Assembly (NCBI RefSeq): GCF_016629565.1
Contig: NZ_AP023057.1
Span: forward strand, 1,674,001-1,738,000
Direction: 5' to 3'
From: Nitratiruptor sp. YY08-10
GTDB taxonomy: Bacteria; Campylobacterota; Campylobacteria; Campylobacterales; Nitratiruptoraceae
DNA: 64,000 bases
Of the stretch, positions 8,903-17,239 are shown piece after piece. Position 1 is the stretch's first letter; each line of letters begins with the position of its first letter. Below the pieces are notes generated by a model. The model was given only the letters and a program-made list of their open reading frames with translations. It searched no databases and had not been told where the DNA came from. The position numbers and the translations under genes are program-made.

Positions 8903-10243
8903 TCACGTATCATACAATATCTTTTTGAGTTTTAATTCAATCTCTTCTGGCTCCCAAAGAATCTGTTTTTTAATAGTTCGATTAGTAGCAAGTCGAAGGA
9001 TTATCTCTAAAAAGTATGCTCCAAAAAAAGCCAGCAACACATACCATCCGACCAAAGGAAGCTTTTGTTGCGTATACGCCAATGCAAAACCGGCAGATGC
9101 AAATGTACCAATAGAGGCAAGGAGTACAAAAAACGGATTGGCTCCAGTCTTTTTGAGTTTCAAAAAATGTCCAGTATGTACAAAGCCTTGAATCAACAAA
9201 ACCACTATAGCTGCAACTGTAGCAATCTCTTCAAGATGTAAAAAAAGAACCATTGGAACAATCAAAAGAGCCGAGACAATCAATCCTTCAGTCGATTTAA
9301 AGACATTATACTCATACACTTTAGGAAGTTCTCCCTTTTTTGCCAAGTCGTAACTGATCTGTGTCGCTGCATACAATGACGCATTGATGGCACTGGTCGC
9401 ACTAATAAGAGCAACGGCTGCCATTATTTTAAATCCCAACTCACCAAATATAGGCTTTGCAGCTTCCGCCAAGGCGTAATCTTTTGCTTTGATCACTTTT
9501 GAGAGAGGGAGATTGCCTATAACAGCTACTGATGTTGCTACATACAAAACAACAACGATACCAATGGAAAGCAGCATCGCCTTTAACATCGTTTTATGAG
9601 GATTTTCCATATCTTCTACACTGTTTGTAATTACACTAAAGCCTTGATAGGCGAAAAAGACCAGTCCTAAAGCATACAGCATATCAAGCCAACCGTGGGC
9701 TTTGTCAGGAAGAAGTCTTTGCGGTTCGATATAAAAAAGAGCCGCAACTACAAACAGTGTAATGGCACTGAGTTTAAAAACGACAATATAATTCTCACTC
9801 TTTGCTACTATGGAAGCACCCAATAAATTAACAAAAGTAAAAAAGGCTAATATCCCGATAGCAAAAAGATTGACAGTAAAAGGAGTAATACCAGATGATG
9901 TATACGTAGCTGCATAAATACCAAAAGATTTTGTCACTGCCGCTAGTCCTATGAGCTGGGCAAGATAAAAAAGAACTCCCAATGCACCACTAAAAAAGCC
10001 TTCACCATATTCATGAACCAAATACTCTATCACGCCTCCACGGCTTGGATAGCGAAGAGCAAGCTTGGCCAGGGAATACCCTGACAAAAGAGCGATGAAT
10101 CCACCAATCAAAAAGGTATAGATGACCATATTGCCAGCAATCGCTCCAGCCTCTCCTATGACAATAAAAATCCCAATACCTACCATAGAGCCAATTCCCA
10201 AAAAGGCTGCGCTCCAAAGTCCAAAAGCTTTTTTAGATTCCAC
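8903..10243 (-). CDS. APC-superfamily amino acid permease
   Basis: A 446-residue transporter with about twelve membrane segments. The N-terminal GLWSAAFLGIGSMVGIGIFIVIGEAGAIAG carries the glycine-rich unwound helix of amino acid-polyamine-organocation transporters. FAYQGFSVITNSVEDMENPHKTM is the conserved region around TM6-7. Translation starts at GTG 10243, preceded by AAAGAGG. The gene is divergent from ppk2, with a 63-nt shared promoter region that contains TATACT. The transported amino acid cannot be assigned from the sequence. Confidence 0.9.
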   Translation of the reverse strand: MESKKAFGLWSAAFLGIGSMVGIGIFIVIGEAGAIAGNMVIYTFLIGGFIALLSGYSLAKLALRYPSRGGVIEYLVHEYGEGFFSGALGVLFYLAQLIGLAAVTKSFGIYAATYTSSGITPFTVNLFAIGILAFFTFVNLLGASIVAKSENYIVVFKLSAITLFVVAALFYIEPQRLLPDKAHGWLDMLYALGLVFFAYQGFSVITNSVEDMENPHKTMLKAMLLSIGIVVVLYVATSVAVIGNLPLSKVIKAKDYALAEAAKPIFGELGFKIMAAVALISATSAINASLYAATQISYDLAKKGELPKVYEYNVFKSTEGLIVSALLIVPMVLFLHLEEIATVAAIVVLLIQGFVHTGHFLKLKKTGANPFFVLLASIGTFASAGFALAYTQQKLPLVGWYVLLAFFGAYFLEIILRLATNRTIKKQILWEPEEIELKLKKILYDT

Positions 10244-10306
10244 AAAACCTCTTTAAATCTTCTTTAATCTCTTTAGAACTATACTATAGTGAAACAAAGG
10301 TGAAAA

Positions 10307-11065
10307 ATGGATAAAAAAGCGTATAAAAAAGAGCTGTATCGGCTTCAAGTGGAACTTGTCAAATTTCAACGTACTGTCATCGAAAAAGATCTTAAAGTAT
10401 GCACTATTTTTGAAGGACGCGACGCAGCGGGAAAAGATGGAACAATCAAACGATTTACCGAACACTTGAGTCCTCGTGACACAAGAGTGGTAGCTCTTCC
10501 CAAACCATCCGAGCTTGATAAAAAATACTGGTATTTCCAGCGTTATATCCACCATCTTCCCCGAGGAGGAGAGATGGTCTTTTTCAACAGAAGCTGGTAT
10601 AACCGTGCAGGTGTTGAAAAAGTGATGGGATTTTGCACAAATGAAGAGTATGAAAAGTTTATGCAAGAGGTACCGAATTTCGAACACCTTCTGGTTCATG
10701 ACGGTTTTATCTTTACAAAATATTGGCTTGATATCACAAAAGAGGAGCAAAAAAGACGGCTTGAAGAGCGAAAAAAAGATCCCCTAAAACAGTGGAAACT
10801 CAGTCCCATTGATCAAAAAGCCCAAGAGCTTTGGGATGCATACTCACTTGCTCGTGATGAGATGTTTGCTAGAACCCATTTTACCTATGCTCCGTGGTAT
10901 ATCGTTCGAGCAGATGACAAAAGAGTGGCTCGCATCAATGCGATAAAACACTTTTTAAGTAAAGTGGAGTATGAAGGCAAAGATGAATCTCTTTTACTCT
11001 ACGATCCAAATATCGTGTGTGAATTTGACAAAGTCTGCTATGAAAAAGGGCTCATAGCACCATAA
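10307..11065 (+). CDS. ppk2: Polyphosphate kinase 2 (PPK2 class I-like)
   Basis: A 252-residue P-loop kinase. FEGRDAAGKDGTIKRFTEHLSPR gives the Walker A motif (near residues 38-45) with the downstream Arg lid residues. FNRSWYNRAGVEKVMGFC is the Walker B region of the family. DITKEEQKRRLEERKKDPLKQWKLSPID is the conserved lid module. The enzyme uses polyphosphate to phosphorylate nucleoside diphosphates. The length is that of a single-domain PPK2. A good ribosome-binding site (AAAGG) precedes ATG 10307. It heads a plus-strand run with a small helical protein and a flavin reductase. Confidence 0.95.
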   Translation: MDKKAYKKELYRLQVELVKFQRTVIEKDLKVCTIFEGRDAAGKDGTIKRFTEHLSPRDTRVVALPKPSELDKKYWYFQRYIHHLPRGGEMVFFNRSWYNRAGVEKVMGFCTNEEYEKFMQEVPNFEHLLVHDGFIFTKYWLDITKEEQKRRLEERKKDPLKQWKLSPIDQKAQELWDAYSLARDEMFARTHFTYAPWYIVRADDKRVARINAIKHFLSKVEYEGKDESLLLYDPNIVCEFDKVCYEKGLIAP

Positions 11066-11078
11066 CAAGGAGGAAACA

Positions 11079-11396
11079 ATGGCTCAACTGGAAAAATATA
11101 TGTTTTATTACATGGACACTATCAGCGAACGACAGTTTAAAGAGGCAATGGAATTAGCCCGTCAAATGCTTGAGATATGTGAAGATGAGAGTGCTCCTGT
11201 AATAGAGGGACTATTGAGTGCAGCAACTTGTTTAGAGGCTTTGAAAATGGGAGATTTCGATGAAGTAGAGGCACTGTGGAATGCCTATGAAGAGTCCAAA
11301 AAATTTTTGATGCCGCAAAACAGACACTATGCGCTTCTTTTAGAGACAACACTTATTTTGGAAAACACTAAAGAAGAGATAGAGAGGATCATATGA
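11079..11396 (+). CDS. Hypothetical small helical protein
   Basis: A 105-residue acidic protein predicted to be nearly all helical, with alternating hydrophobic and Glu-rich segments (FKEAMELARQMLEICEDE, EGLLSAATCLEALKMGDFDEVEALWNAYEES). The pattern resembles tetratricopeptide-like helix pairs, but no repeat consensus is convincing. It has no signal peptide or membrane segment. AAGGAGG precedes the ATG. It sits between ppk2 and the flavin reductase and overlaps the latter by 4 nt (ATGA). I do not recognise the family. Confidence 0.8.
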   Translation: MAQLEKYMFYYMDTISERQFKEAMELARQMLEICEDESAPVIEGLLSAATCLEALKMGDFDEVEALWNAYEESKKFLMPQNRHYALLLETTLILENTKEEIERII

Positions 11397-11965
11397 TTAT
11401 AGAATTTGATTCGTTGGAACTGAAGAATCGGTATAAAATTATGAGTAGATCGATCATTCCAAGACCCATCGCATGGATCGTCACAGAAGGCAAAACTCTC
11501 AATATCGCACCTTTTAGCTACTTTATGGCTTTGAGTTCCAACCCCGCTACCCTGATCGTCTCAATCGGACACAAAAAAGATGGCTCGCCAAAAGATACGC
11601 TTAAAAATATTTTAGAAACGAAAAAGTGTACCATTTGTAGCGTAGCACCCGAACATATCACAAAAATGCACCAAAGCAGTGAAATGTTGGCAGAAGAAGA
11701 GAGTGAAGCCGAAAAGTTTAATATTGCTACACAAAAGATTCTTGATGGATTTCCTCCTATCATCAAAGGGGCTCCAAGTGCCTTTTTTTGTCACTTCTAC
11801 CAAAAAGTAGATCTTAAAGGAAGCAAAACTATTCCACTTATTTTGGAAATAGAATCTTACTATGTGGATGATCGATACGCGAATGAAAATTTCGATATAG
11901 AGTTTCAAACCGTTGCAAGAGTCGGAAAAGAGTATCGACTCTGTGAGAAGAGAATAGAACCATAA
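11393..11965 (+). CDS. Flavin reductase-like (FMN-binding split barrel) protein
   Basis: A 190-residue protein of the DIM6/NTAB flavoprotein family (flavin_reduct, PF01613 type). The N-terminal RYKIMSRSIIPRPIAWIVTEG and NIAPFSYFMALSSNPATLIVSIG contain the FMN-binding barrel signatures (RPIAWV, NxAPFSxF). SPKDTLKNILETKKCTIC follows as expected. It probably reduces or binds FMN in the cytoplasm. The start overlaps the preceding gene by 4 nt, so the two are co-translated. Substrate and partner monooxygenase, if any, are unknown. Confidence 0.9.
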   Translation: MIIEFDSLELKNRYKIMSRSIIPRPIAWIVTEGKTLNIAPFSYFMALSSNPATLIVSIGHKKDGSPKDTLKNILETKKCTICSVAPEHITKMHQSSEMLAEEESEAEKFNIATQKILDGFPPIIKGAPSAFFCHFYQKVDLKGSKTIPLILEIESYYVDDRYANENFDIEFQTVARVGKEYRLCEKRIEP

Positions 11966-11975
11966 GCTACTTTTG

Positions 11976-12021
11976 TCCTTGTTTTTTTCTCTATTTTTGA
12001 TATGATGGAAAAAAACAAGGA
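11976..12021 (+). promoter_or_regulatory. 14-bp perfect inverted repeat covering the amrS ribosome-binding site, with overlapping promoter-like hexamers
   Basis: TCCTTGTTTTTTTC (11976-11989) is exactly complementary to GAAAAAAACAAGGA (12008-12021), with an 18-nt loop. The right arm contains the AAGGAG ribosome-binding site of the first radical SAM gene (ATG 12029). If transcribed from upstream, the site would be hidden in the stem. The same stretch also offers TTGTTT (11979-11984) and TATGAT (12001-12006) spaced by 16 nt, a plausible -35/-10 pair. A transcript from that promoter would lack the left arm. Confidence 0.5.
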
Positions 12022-12028
12022 GCAAAAC

Positions 12029-13051
12029 ATGGTAGCGGACGCCTGGCTCTCTAAAGAGCTGAAAGATGGTAAAGTTCTCTGTCTTGCATGTGCTCATGCT
12101 TGTAAACTTGAACCCGGTGAATTTGGAAAATGTGGGGTTCGAGTCAACGAAAACGGCAAACTCAAGTCGACTGTCTATGGTCTTGCAGCTGCTGCACATA
12201 TCGACCCGATTGAAAAAAAGCCGATGTTTCATTTTTTGCCAGGCTCGACTATTATGAGTATTGGAACTGTCGGGTGCAACTTTTGCTGTCAATTTTGCCA
12301 AAACTGGGAGATTAGCCAATATCCACAGACAAATGGCTACAAAGTTTTTGGTCAGGAGCTGATGCCGCAAGAGATTGTTAAGATTGCATTACAATATGGA
12401 TGCAAATCGGTCGCCTACACCTACAATGAGCCAATCGTCTATTTCGAATACACCTATGATACGGCAAAACTTGCTCACGAAAAGGGACTGAAAAATGTCT
12501 ATGTCACCAGTGGATTTGAGACAAGACGCGCAATTGACGAGTTGGCTCCCTATATTGATGGAATGAATATCGATATCAAATTTTTTAAAGATGAAAGCTA
12601 TCAAAAAATCAGCTGTGCCAGACTCAAACCGGTGCTTGAAGCCATCAAATATGCCCATCAAAAGGGAATCTGGATAGAAACCACAACGCTTATCATCCCT
12701 GGCATAAACGACAGCGACCAAGAGCTAAGAGATATCGCAAAATTTATGGTAGATATCGACCCCAATATGCCTTGGCATGTGAGCCGTTTTCACCCAGACT
12801 ACAAAATGCTCGATCGCCCAGTCACTCCATATGAAACCCTCAAACGTGCCTATGATATAGGCAAAGAGGAGGGATTAAACTACGTCTATATAGGTAACTA
12901 TCCAGATGAGGATTTAGAATCCACCTACTGTCCAAAATGTGGATTGAAAGTGATCGAGCGAGCAGGCTATCTTGGAGAGCAGGTCAAAAACCATCTCATA
13001 GATGGAAAATGTCCAAAATGCGGTGAAACAATAGCGGGAGTTTGGAAATGA
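12029..13051 (+). CDS. amrS: Radical SAM enzyme, AmrS-type (first of a tandem pair)
   Basis: A 340-residue radical SAM protein. GTVGCNFCCQFCQNWEISQYPQ carries the CxxxCxxC motif that binds the 4Fe-4S cluster. It is flanked by an N-terminal Cys region (CLACAHACKLEPGEFGKCGVR) and a C-terminal zinc-ribbon pair (CPKCGLKV ... CPKCGETIAGVW). This is the architecture of the AmmeMemoRadiSam radical SAM protein related to pyruvate formate-lyase activases. No AMMECR1 or Memo gene is adjacent. ATG 12029 was chosen for its AAGGAG at the right distance; earlier in-frame ATGs lack one. The stop overlaps the next paralog's start by 4 nt. The chemical reaction is not established. Confidence 0.88.
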   Translation: MVADAWLSKELKDGKVLCLACAHACKLEPGEFGKCGVRVNENGKLKSTVYGLAAAAHIDPIEKKPMFHFLPGSTIMSIGTVGCNFCCQFCQNWEISQYPQTNGYKVFGQELMPQEIVKIALQYGCKSVAYTYNEPIVYFEYTYDTAKLAHEKGLKNVYVTSGFETRRAIDELAPYIDGMNIDIKFFKDESYQKISCARLKPVLEAIKYAHQKGIWIETTTLIIPGINDSDQELRDIAKFMVDIDPNMPWHVSRFHPDYKMLDRPVTPYETLKRAYDIGKEEGLNYVYIGNYPDEDLESTYCPKCGLKVIERAGYLGEQVKNHLIDGKCPKCGETIAGVWK

Positions 13052-14070
13052 AAGTGCATGCGTGGTTGAGCAAAAAACTTCCTTCGGGGAAAATTTTATG
13101 TGAAGCATGCGCACAAGCCTGTAAACTGAGTGAGGGCGAGTATGGGATCTGCGGTGTTAGAAAAGTAGAAGATGGAGAGCTGAAGCTTTTAGTGTATGGC
13201 AAAGCAGCCGCAGTCAATGTGGATCCAGTTGAAAAAAAGCCGATGTTTCATTTTTTGCCCAATACAAAAGTATTCAGCTTTGGAACAGTTGGATGTAATC
13301 TCAGCTGCTCTTTTTGTCAAAATTTTGAGATCAGCCAATTTCCTCAGGAACATGAACATAAAATCTTTGGCCACGATCTCATGCCCCAGCAAGCGGTGGA
13401 GCTTGCCTTGCAGCATGGATGCAGCTCCATCGCTTATACCTACAACGAACCGATTGTCTGGTTTGAATATAGCTACGATACAGCAAAACTTGCCCATGAA
13501 AAGGGTTTAAAAAATATTTACGTTACCAGCGGGTATGAGACAAGAAAGGCACTAGATCAGTTGGCTGGTGTCATTGATGGAATGAATATCGATCTCAAAG
13601 CCTTCACAGATAGATTTTACAAAGAACTGTGTGGTGCTAGACTAAAACCTGTCCTTGAAGCGATAGAGTATGCTTATAAAAAAGATATCTGGATAGAAAT
13701 CACGACGCTTTTCATTCCGGACCAAAATGACAGTGAAAAAGAGATGCGCCAAATTGCAAACTTTATCGCTTCGCTTGATACGGCAATTCCATGGCATGTA
13801 AGCGGATTTTATCCAACGTACAAGATGACCGATACCCATCCAACACCACCCGAAACGCTGCTAAAAGCCTACAAAATCGGCAAGGAGGAAGGACTCAAGT
13901 TTGTCTATGTAGGCAATTTCAACGCACCCGAATTTGAAACTACATACTGCCCATCATGTGGGTATGCAGTGATAGAGCGAAGCGGACATATCGGACAGCA
14001 GGTGCAAAACCATCTTGTAGATGGACGCTGTCCAAAATGCAATACATTTATCCCAGGAGTTTGGAAATAA
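13048..14070 (+). CDS. amrS: Radical SAM enzyme, AmrS-type (second of a tandem pair)
   Basis: Also 340 residues, a clear paralog of the preceding gene with long shared stretches (VEKKPMFHFLP, YTYNEPIVWFEY, GLKNIYVTSG, GMNIDLKAF). The cluster motif is CNLSCSFCQNFEISQFPQ. The N-terminal Cys set (CEACAQACKLSEGEYGICGVR) and the C-terminal zinc ribbon (CPSCGYAV ... CPKCNTFIPGVWK) are kept. All cluster ligands and zinc cysteines are intact, so both copies look active. ATG 13048 overlaps the upstream TGA (ATGA), which implies translational coupling. The stop abuts the convergent SYLF gene with no spacer. The pair probably arose by tandem duplication. Confidence 0.88.
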   Translation: MKVHAWLSKKLPSGKILCEACAQACKLSEGEYGICGVRKVEDGELKLLVYGKAAAVNVDPVEKKPMFHFLPNTKVFSFGTVGCNLSCSFCQNFEISQFPQEHEHKIFGHDLMPQQAVELALQHGCSSIAYTYNEPIVWFEYSYDTAKLAHEKGLKNIYVTSGYETRKALDQLAGVIDGMNIDLKAFTDRFYKELCGARLKPVLEAIEYAYKKDIWIEITTLFIPDQNDSEKEMRQIANFIASLDTAIPWHVSGFYPTYKMTDTHPTPPETLLKAYKIGKEEGLKFVYVGNFNAPEFETTYCPSCGYAVIERSGHIGQQVQNHLVDGRCPKCNTFIPGVWK

Positions 14071-14712
14071 CTAGTATTGACTCAAAAGGGCTTTTATCTT
14101 TTGAATGTATCTGTTTGCCTTATGTACGTTTCCTGCAATCACCCTTCGGGGTGAAGCATGATAGAACCTTCTTGTCTTTTCATAATCTATATCCAAAACA
14201 GCACCTTTGAGCGTAAGCCCAGCAAAAATTCCCCGACTTTTAGAGTAAGAGTATATTTCGCTTTTGAATTTGATATCGGTGCTTGCCTCGCCGGCTCTTC
14301 CAACCGGACCGGCTGCCACCGAGGCATCGGCTCCGAGTGTAAATTTTCCGCTTACCAGTCTATCCACACTCTCATGTGTTTCAAAAACAAGCATCACATC
14401 GATACTCTCAAGCCCGATCTGCCAGCCAAAGCTTCCACCTGCAAGTTTAACAAAAACGGGATCACTCCAGGTTCGGCCATGTCTCACCATCAAGATCCCT
14501 TCCCCGTATCTTCCTCCTATGACAAATCCTCCACGGATAACACCAGGTATGATGGCTATGGCTTTTGCATTGGCTAAAAGCTTTTTGGGGATCTTTTTTT
14601 CTGGCATATGCAAAAACTCTTTCAACGCATAATAGCTATCTTGCAATATTGCATCCGGTGAAGCAGCAAATATAGAACCAACAAAAAGCAACATCAAAAA
14701 TAGTTTTCTCAT
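14071..14712 (-). CDS. Exported SYLF-domain (YSC84-like) lipid-binding protein
   Basis: A 213-residue protein with a cleavable-type signal peptide (MRKLFLMLLFVGSIFAAS). The SYLF/Ysc84 domain follows: IPKKLLANAKAIAIIPGVIRGGFVIGGRYGEGILMVR, then FVKLAGGSFGWQIGLESIDVMLVF, then KFTLGADASVAAGPVGR. SYLF domains bind phosphoinositides in eukaryotes; bacterial exported versions are poorly defined. Its ATG overlaps the stop of the histidine kinase gene (ATGA), so it is the last gene of the two-component operon. That suggests a cell-envelope output of the pathway. Confidence 0.88.
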   Translation of the reverse strand: MRKLFLMLLFVGSIFAASPDAILQDSYYALKEFLHMPEKKIPKKLLANAKAIAIIPGVIRGGFVIGGRYGEGILMVRHGRTWSDPVFVKLAGGSFGWQIGLESIDVMLVFETHESVDRLVSGKFTLGADASVAAGPVGRAGEASTDIKFKSEIYSYSKSRGIFAGLTLKGAVLDIDYEKTRRFYHASPRRVIAGNVHKANRYIQKIKALLSQY

Positions 14713-16094
14713 CTCTTCTCCTCTTGCAGTAATTTTGTATCAAAACAGAATCGGCTCCCCTTTTTATATGTACTTTCAATATGCAGTTTTGCGCCATGCA
14801 GATCGAGAATATATGATACTATATAAAGTCCCAGTCCCATGGAATTATCAAAACTGTGTTTGATGCGGTAAAACTTTTTGGTGATTTTTTCTAAATGCTC
14901 CTCCTGTATCCCGATACCTCTATCTTCAACGCAAAAAAGGCCATCTTTGCATATGATCTTTACATCCGATTCGGAATATTTCAAAGCATTATCCAAAAGG
15001 TTGAGAACAACTGTCTCTATCAACGCTTTATCCGCATAAATTGTGCATATTTCACAGTCAAAAACAAAGCTTCTGTTTTTATATTTTTGTTTCAAAAAGG
15101 CAGCAGACTCTTTAACCAGTTCACACAGATCGAATCTGCTTTTTTGCAACTCTATCGAACTGCTTTCAAATTTCATAGCCAAAGCGAGTCTATCTATCAT
15201 ATAGGTTATCTTTTCACTGGCTTGATAGATTTTTTGGATAAAACGCTGCTGCAAAGCCTGTGGCATATCCGGTTCATCCAACAAAGACTCGGCATATCCA
15301 TGAATAATGGCCACCGGATTTTTGAATTCGTGGCTTACCGCGGATATAAGTTCATTACGCTGTTTGGAGATCTCTTTGATCTTTTGGGTAAATTTTTTCT
15401 TTTTTTCTTCTCTCTTTTTCAGTTTTTGAGCCAGTTTTTGCAAATGTTTTGTGATTGTTTCAAACTCTTGGGCAAATTTTGCTTTATAAAAAACATCATA
15501 CTCTTTGTGCGAGAGTTTTTTCACATACTCTACAATTCCATCAATCTCCTGTTTCACTTTTTGGCTTAAAAGATAAGAAACTACCAAAGCAAAAAGTATA
15601 AGCCCCAAAAAAAGAAGTAAAAATCGTATCCACAATGCAAGAAAATGCTTTTTGATTTCATCGACAGGATAAGCTACACGTACAATCATATCTCCAAATC
15701 TGTGCGCAACATACAAAAGATTTTGATGAATGGTTGAGGAGTAGCGTTCACTCCAGCCCCATCCCTTTTTCAAAGCCTCTTGCACCTCAGGTCGTAATCT
15801 ATGATTCTCCATTTCGCTTTTATCGTGTCTGCTTTCTGCCAATACTTTGCCATCAAGTCCGATAACGGTAATTCTGCTCTTTATTTTTTGATCAAGTTGG
15901 CGAACGAGATCATCTTTAACCCCTTTGGAAGCAAGGACCTCTTCTGTTAAAATGATCTCATTTTCCAATAGTTTTTTGAAATTATCCAGCTCGATATTTT
16001 TAATACCATAGTAGCTCACAAAAGAGAGCACGACAAAAAGAAGACTCAACAGCAGCAGTAGATGATTGAAAAAAATTTTATGCAGTCTTAACAT
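14709..16094 (-). CDS. Membrane sensor histidine kinase
   Basis: A 461-residue kinase. TM1 (about residues 10-30) and TM2 (about 150-172) bracket a periplasmic sensor region. A charged helical linker rich in Lys follows, then HisKA with the phospho-acceptor in SAVSHEFKNPVAIIHGYAES near residue 255. The HATPase domain has ETVVLNLLDNALKYS (N box), VEDRGIGIQEEHLEKI (G1) and GLGLYIVSYILDLHGAKLHIES (G2). It is paired with the OmpR-type regulator, whose stop overlaps its start by 7 nt. The signal sensed is unknown. Confidence 0.93.
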   Translation of the reverse strand: MLRLHKIFFNHLLLLLSLLFVVLSFVSYYGIKNIELDNFKKLLENEIILTEEVLASKGVKDDLVRQLDQKIKSRITVIGLDGKVLAESRHDKSEMENHRLRPEVQEALKKGWGWSERYSSTIHQNLLYVAHRFGDMIVRVAYPVDEIKKHFLALWIRFLLLFLGLILFALVVSYLLSQKVKQEIDGIVEYVKKLSHKEYDVFYKAKFAQEFETITKHLQKLAQKLKKREEKKKKFTQKIKEISKQRNELISAVSHEFKNPVAIIHGYAESLLDEPDMPQALQQRFIQKIYQASEKITYMIDRLALAMKFESSSIELQKSRFDLCELVKESAAFLKQKYKNRSFVFDCEICTIYADKALIETVVLNLLDNALKYSESDVKIICKDGLFCVEDRGIGIQEEHLEKITKKFYRIKHSFDNSMGLGLYIVSYILDLHGAKLHIESTYKKGSRFCFDTKLLQEEKR

Positions 16095-16750
16095 AACTTA
16101 TATCCGACACCCCGAACCGACACAATATAGCCGTGTTTCTTCTGCGGATCGATCTTTTCTTTGAGGCGCTTGATGGCGACATTGACACTGCGCTCTTGCT
16201 TGAAATCTTCCCAGACATGCTCCAAAAGATACTCACGACTCAAAACTTGTTTTGCATTTGTCACAAACTCCATCAAAAGGCGAAATTCAAGCTTTGTCAA
16301 ATGAATAGGCTCCCCATCGATAAACACTTCGCTTGAAGATGGAATCAATGTAATATTTTTATACTCTACGCGATCTTGCAACTGGGGTTTAGAGCGGCGA
16401 AGAACCGCCTTTATTCGTAAAATCAGTTCATTCAAATTGAAAGGCTTCGTGATGTAATCATCGGCTCCACGGAAAAAACCCTCTTCAATATCTTTTTCCT
16501 GATCTTTGGCCGTCAAGAAAATCACGGGGATGTCATATCCCTCCTTGCGAAGGGAGTGAACAAACTCGCTCCCTTCCTCGGTAGGAAGATTTCGATCGAC
16601 GATGAGAAGATCTGCTCCCTCTTCGTCCAGAAACTCGCGTACCTTTTTCGTGGACAAAAATCCCTCCACCTCAAAATCTTTGGAGAGTTTATACTCTAAA
16701 AGCTCCAACAGATCTCTCTCATCCTCGATAAGGACAATTTTTGGTTTCAT
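16088..16750 (-). CDS. OmpR-family response regulator
   Basis: A 220-residue regulator with a receiver domain (acidic pair ED at residues 9-11, phospho-acceptor D52 in LLIVDRNLP, Lys in FLTAKD). It is followed by a winged-helix Trans_reg_C domain (ITLIPSSSEVFIDGEPIHLTKLEFRLLMEF ... SVNVAIKRLKEKIDP ... VRGVGYKL). It is co-transcribed with the histidine kinase downstream and the heme-binding protein gene upstream, whose stop overlaps this start (TAATG). The target genes are unknown; the operon itself is a likely one. Confidence 0.95.
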   Translation of the reverse strand: MKPKIVLIEDERDLLELLEYKLSKDFEVEGFLSTKKVREFLDEEGADLLIVDRNLPTEEGSEFVHSLRKEGYDIPVIFLTAKDQEKDIEEGFFRGADDYITKPFNLNELILRIKAVLRRSKPQLQDRVEYKNITLIPSSSEVFIDGEPIHLTKLEFRLLMEFVTNAKQVLSREYLLEHVWEDFKQERSVNVAIKRLKEKIDPQKKHGYIVSVRGVGYKLC

Positions 16751-17205
16751 TATCGAACTTCTATATCGATATATCCTTTCCCGTCACTCGCCCAATTTTG
16801 TACGATTTTTTTATCCTCTTTGGAAAGTTTCGCTTCAGGATGGAGCCAAAGATATTGAGGAAGCGGCATTGCAAGAACCACACTTCTGTAAATCTGCTTT
16901 TTAAGCTCTTTTTTCTTTTGCTTGCTGTAACTATTCCAGACACTGAAATTGAGCGCTTTTCTTCCTTCAACTACATCTCTTCGCACCATCCAACTCATTG
17001 GAGCCACATCCGCATACCATGGCCAGTTTGTTTTGTTGGAATGGCAGTCATAGCAGCTTCTTTTAAAGATTGCCATCACTTTTTTTGGAGCTTTGATTTC
17101 CAATTTTGGATCGGTTGGTAAATTCTTTTTCTCATAGGTTGGAATAAACTGTAGAAGAGCTACGATAACAGCCAACACGCCCAAATACATCAAAAAACTT
17201 CTCAT
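16750..17205 (-). CDS. Exported heme-binding-domain protein
   Basis: A 151-residue protein with an N-terminal signal anchor (MRSFLMYLGVLAVIVALLQF). A Haem_bd-type domain contains CYDCHSNKTNWPWYADVAPMSWMVRRDVVEGRKALNFSVW: a single CxxCH with the typical W-P-W-Y context. ATG 17205 was preferred over an upstream in-frame ATG because GGAGGGGG lies just before it and the signal peptide starts there. It is the first gene of an operon with a response regulator, kinase and SYLF protein, so a periplasmic heme or redox signal to the kinase is possible but unproven. Confidence 0.85.
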   Translation of the reverse strand: MRSFLMYLGVLAVIVALLQFIPTYEKKNLPTDPKLEIKAPKKVMAIFKRSCYDCHSNKTNWPWYADVAPMSWMVRRDVVEGRKALNFSVWNSYSKQKKKELKKQIYRSVVLAMPLPQYLWLHPEAKLSKEDKKIVQNWASDGKGYIDIEVR

Positions 17206-17239
17206 TCCCCCTCCTCTTTTTTGAGGCAATTGTATCACA

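Noticed and set aside
14895-15569. 224-residue plus-strand frame opposite the histidine kinase
   Set aside because: It is Phe/Ile/Leu-rich shadow translation of the kinase's Lys/Glu-rich helices; no start context.
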